DNA from: Patescibacteria group bacterium
GTDB lineage: Bacteria > Patescibacteriota > Minisyncoccia > Phycocordibacterales > UBA5272
Direction: 5' to 3'
Length of the DNA stretch: 13,584 bases
NCBI GenBank assembly: GCA_030837425.1
Contig: JAUPLJ010000009.1
Coordinates: 1-13,584 of the forward strand
Shown: positions 12,329 to 13,584 of the stretch, in pieces
How positions within the stretch are numbered: position 1 is the stretch's first letter
Layout of the letters: every line of letters begins with the position of its first letter
The notes under the pieces: generated by a model
What the model was told of the DNA's origin: nothing
Database searches by the model: none
What the model saw: the letters and a program-made list of their open reading frames with translations, nothing else
Made by a program: the position numbers and the translations under genes

Positions 12329-13584
12329 ATGGAAATTTTAAAAAATTTTTTAGACAAAAATAAAATAGATTACTCACAAGATGAAAGTGTTTTAGAAAAA
12401 AATAGTGAAGATACTAGTCTTTTTAAAATTATTCCAAAAGTCGTAGTCTTTCCAAGAAATAAAGAAGAGATAAGTATTCTCTCAAAATTTGTAAATAAAA
12501 ATAAAGGCTTTAGTATTACAGGTAGAAGTGGAGGAACAGATATGTCTGGCGGATCTGTGAATGAGTCTATTATTCTTTCTTTTTCAAAATATTTTAATAA
12601 AACAATCTCTATAAATAAAAATGATAAAGTTGCGATCGTAGAGCCGGGTGTATTTTATAGAGATTTTGAAAAGGAGACCTTAAAACACAATCTTCTTCTT
12701 CCAAGTTTCCCAGCTTCAAGAGACATTTGTGCTCTCGGTGGTATGATTTCAAATAATTCTGGAGGAGAGCTTAGTCTTCAATATGGTCAAACAAAGAGAT
12801 ACGTAGAAGAATTAGAATGTGTACTTTCAAATGGAGAAATAATCAACACAAGAGCTTTAAAAGAAGAAGAAATTGAGCAAAAATTAGCTAACGCTACAGA
12901 AGAATTTAAGAACACTTTAGAATATAAGATCTACAATGAAATTTACTCTTTATTAAAAGATGAAAAGAATGCTGAAATAATAAAGAAAAACACTCCAATA
13001 GTTTCAAAAAATTCCTCAGGATATTTTCTTTGGGATGCTTTGAAGGAAGAAAAAGGAAAAAAGGTTTTTGATTTGAATAAAATTATTGTTGGCTCACAAG
13101 GGACTCTTGCTATAGTCACAAAAATAAAAGTTAAATTGATCGAGCCTAAAAAACACACAAAAATGTTGCTTATTTTTTTGAAAGATTTGAAAGAGCTTGG
13201 GAAAGTCAGAAGAATAGTAATGAAATATAACCCTGAAAGCTTTGAAAGCTATGATGATCACACTTTTAAAGTCGCGATGAAATTTTTCCCAGCTTTAATA
13301 AAAAATATCTTTTCAAAAAATAAAAATAAAGGAAGCTTTGCGATGATGAAGATGGTCTTCTCTTTTTGGAAAGAAGCTTTTCTGGTTTTGACTTTTGGAA
13401 TGCCAAAACTTATTTTACTTGCAGAATTTACAGGGGATGAAGAAGAAGATATTTTGAGTAGAGTAGAAAAATGTGATAAAGAAATTAAAAATAATTTTAA
13501 AAGAGGTGTAAAGACAGAAATAGTAAAGCATGATTATGAAGAAGAAAAATATTGGACAATGAGAAGAGAAAGCTTTAATCTTCT
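12329..13584 (+). CDS. FAD-binding oxidase/dehydrogenase of the GlcD type (partial, runs off the right edge)
   Basis: The frame opens at the ATG at 12329 and stays open for 418 codons to the window edge. The N-terminal PCMH-type FAD domain is clear: a PKVVVFPRNKEEI strand-helix, the flavin loop TGRSGGTDMSGG at residues 64-75, VEPGV, LGGMISNNSGGELSLQYG, and later NKIIVGSQGTLAIVT. This matches the GlcD/D-lactate dehydrogenase family, cytoplasmic or membrane-associated flavoproteins that oxidise hydroxy acids. The substrate cannot be told from the visible part. A Lys/Glu-rich helical stretch interrupts the domain between the NGEII and SGYFLWD segments. The substrate-binding C-terminal half is incomplete. 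It follows the histidine kinase by 14 bp without a promoter or terminator, so it is probably the third gene of that operon. Confidence 0.85.
   Translation, partial: MEILKNFLDKNKIDYSQDESVLEKNSEDTSLFKIIPKVVVFPRNKEEISILSKFVNKNKGFSITGRSGGTDMSGGSVNESIILSFSKYFNKTISINKNDKVAIVEPGVFYRDFEKETLKHNLLLPSFPASRDICALGGMISNNSGGELSLQYGQTKRYVEELECVLSNGEIINTRALKEEEIEQKLANATEEFKNTLEYKIYNEIYSLLKDEKNAEIIKKNTPIVSKNSSGYFLWDALKEEKGKKVFDLNKIIVGSQGTLAIVTKIKVKLIEPKKHTKMLLIFLKDLKELGKVRRIVMKYNPESFESYDDHTFKVAMKFFPALIKNIFSKNKNKGSFAMMKMVFSFWKEAFLVLTFGMPKLILLAEFTGDEEEDILSRVEKCDKEIKNNFKRGVKTEIVKHDYEEEKYWTMRRESFNL

Noticed and set aside
1..13584. CRISPR arrays, insertion sequences, tRNA or rRNA genes
   Set aside because: No regularly spaced repeats, transposase-like proteins, cloverleaf patterns or rRNA-like segments were seen on either strand by eye.

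Overview
This window looks like a chromosomal segment from a candidate phyla radiation (Patescibacteria) bacterium, most likely a Parcubacteria-type lineage. The signs are strong AT bias, compact genes, very short intergenic spaces, almost no Shine-Dalgarno sequences before start codons, and divergent, slightly shortened housekeeping proteins. The standard bacterial code fits: conserved genes contain no in-frame TGA, glycines use GGN codons, and one gene appears to end with TGA. The placement is inferred from style and gene content; no marker search was run.

Layout. Positions 1-105 hold the last 34 codons of a gene that resembles the tail of a penicillin-binding protein. greA (169-642) follows and converges on an unknown 98-residue gene on the minus strand (712-1008), with a strong two-way terminator between them. 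That small gene and lysS (1135-2601) are divergent and share a promoter-dense spacer of about 125 bp. An unknown monocistronic gene (2683-3057) has its own promoter and terminator. Then comes a short division and cell-wall (dcw-type) cluster: mraZ, rsmH, an FtsL-like membrane protein and a class B penicillin-binding protein (ftsI-like), at 3211-6838. The mraZ promoter carries three TGGGN boxes at exact 10-bp spacing, the known MraZ operator arrangement.

Downstream are a membrane-anchored DsbA-like thiol oxidoreductase (6909-7628), an unknown 85-residue protein packed against the P-loop ATPase/GTPase ychF (7686-9061), rpmE (L31) with a terminator, and prfA (release factor 1) with a terminator. 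The last block is a two-component system, an OmpR-type regulator and a small membrane histidine kinase, followed after 14 bp by an FAD-linked oxidase that runs off the right edge.

As a whole the region couples translation (lysS, rpmE, prfA, ychF, rsmH), transcription (greA) and envelope growth (mraZ cluster, penicillin-binding proteins, DsbA), plus one signalling module. Most of it is ordinary housekeeping, and I found no convincing new multi-gene system. The most interesting details are the MraZ operator, TATAAT boxes placed exactly where they would give leaderless transcripts at two genes, altered signature motifs in YchF, RsmH and LysRS, and three small genes I do not recognise.
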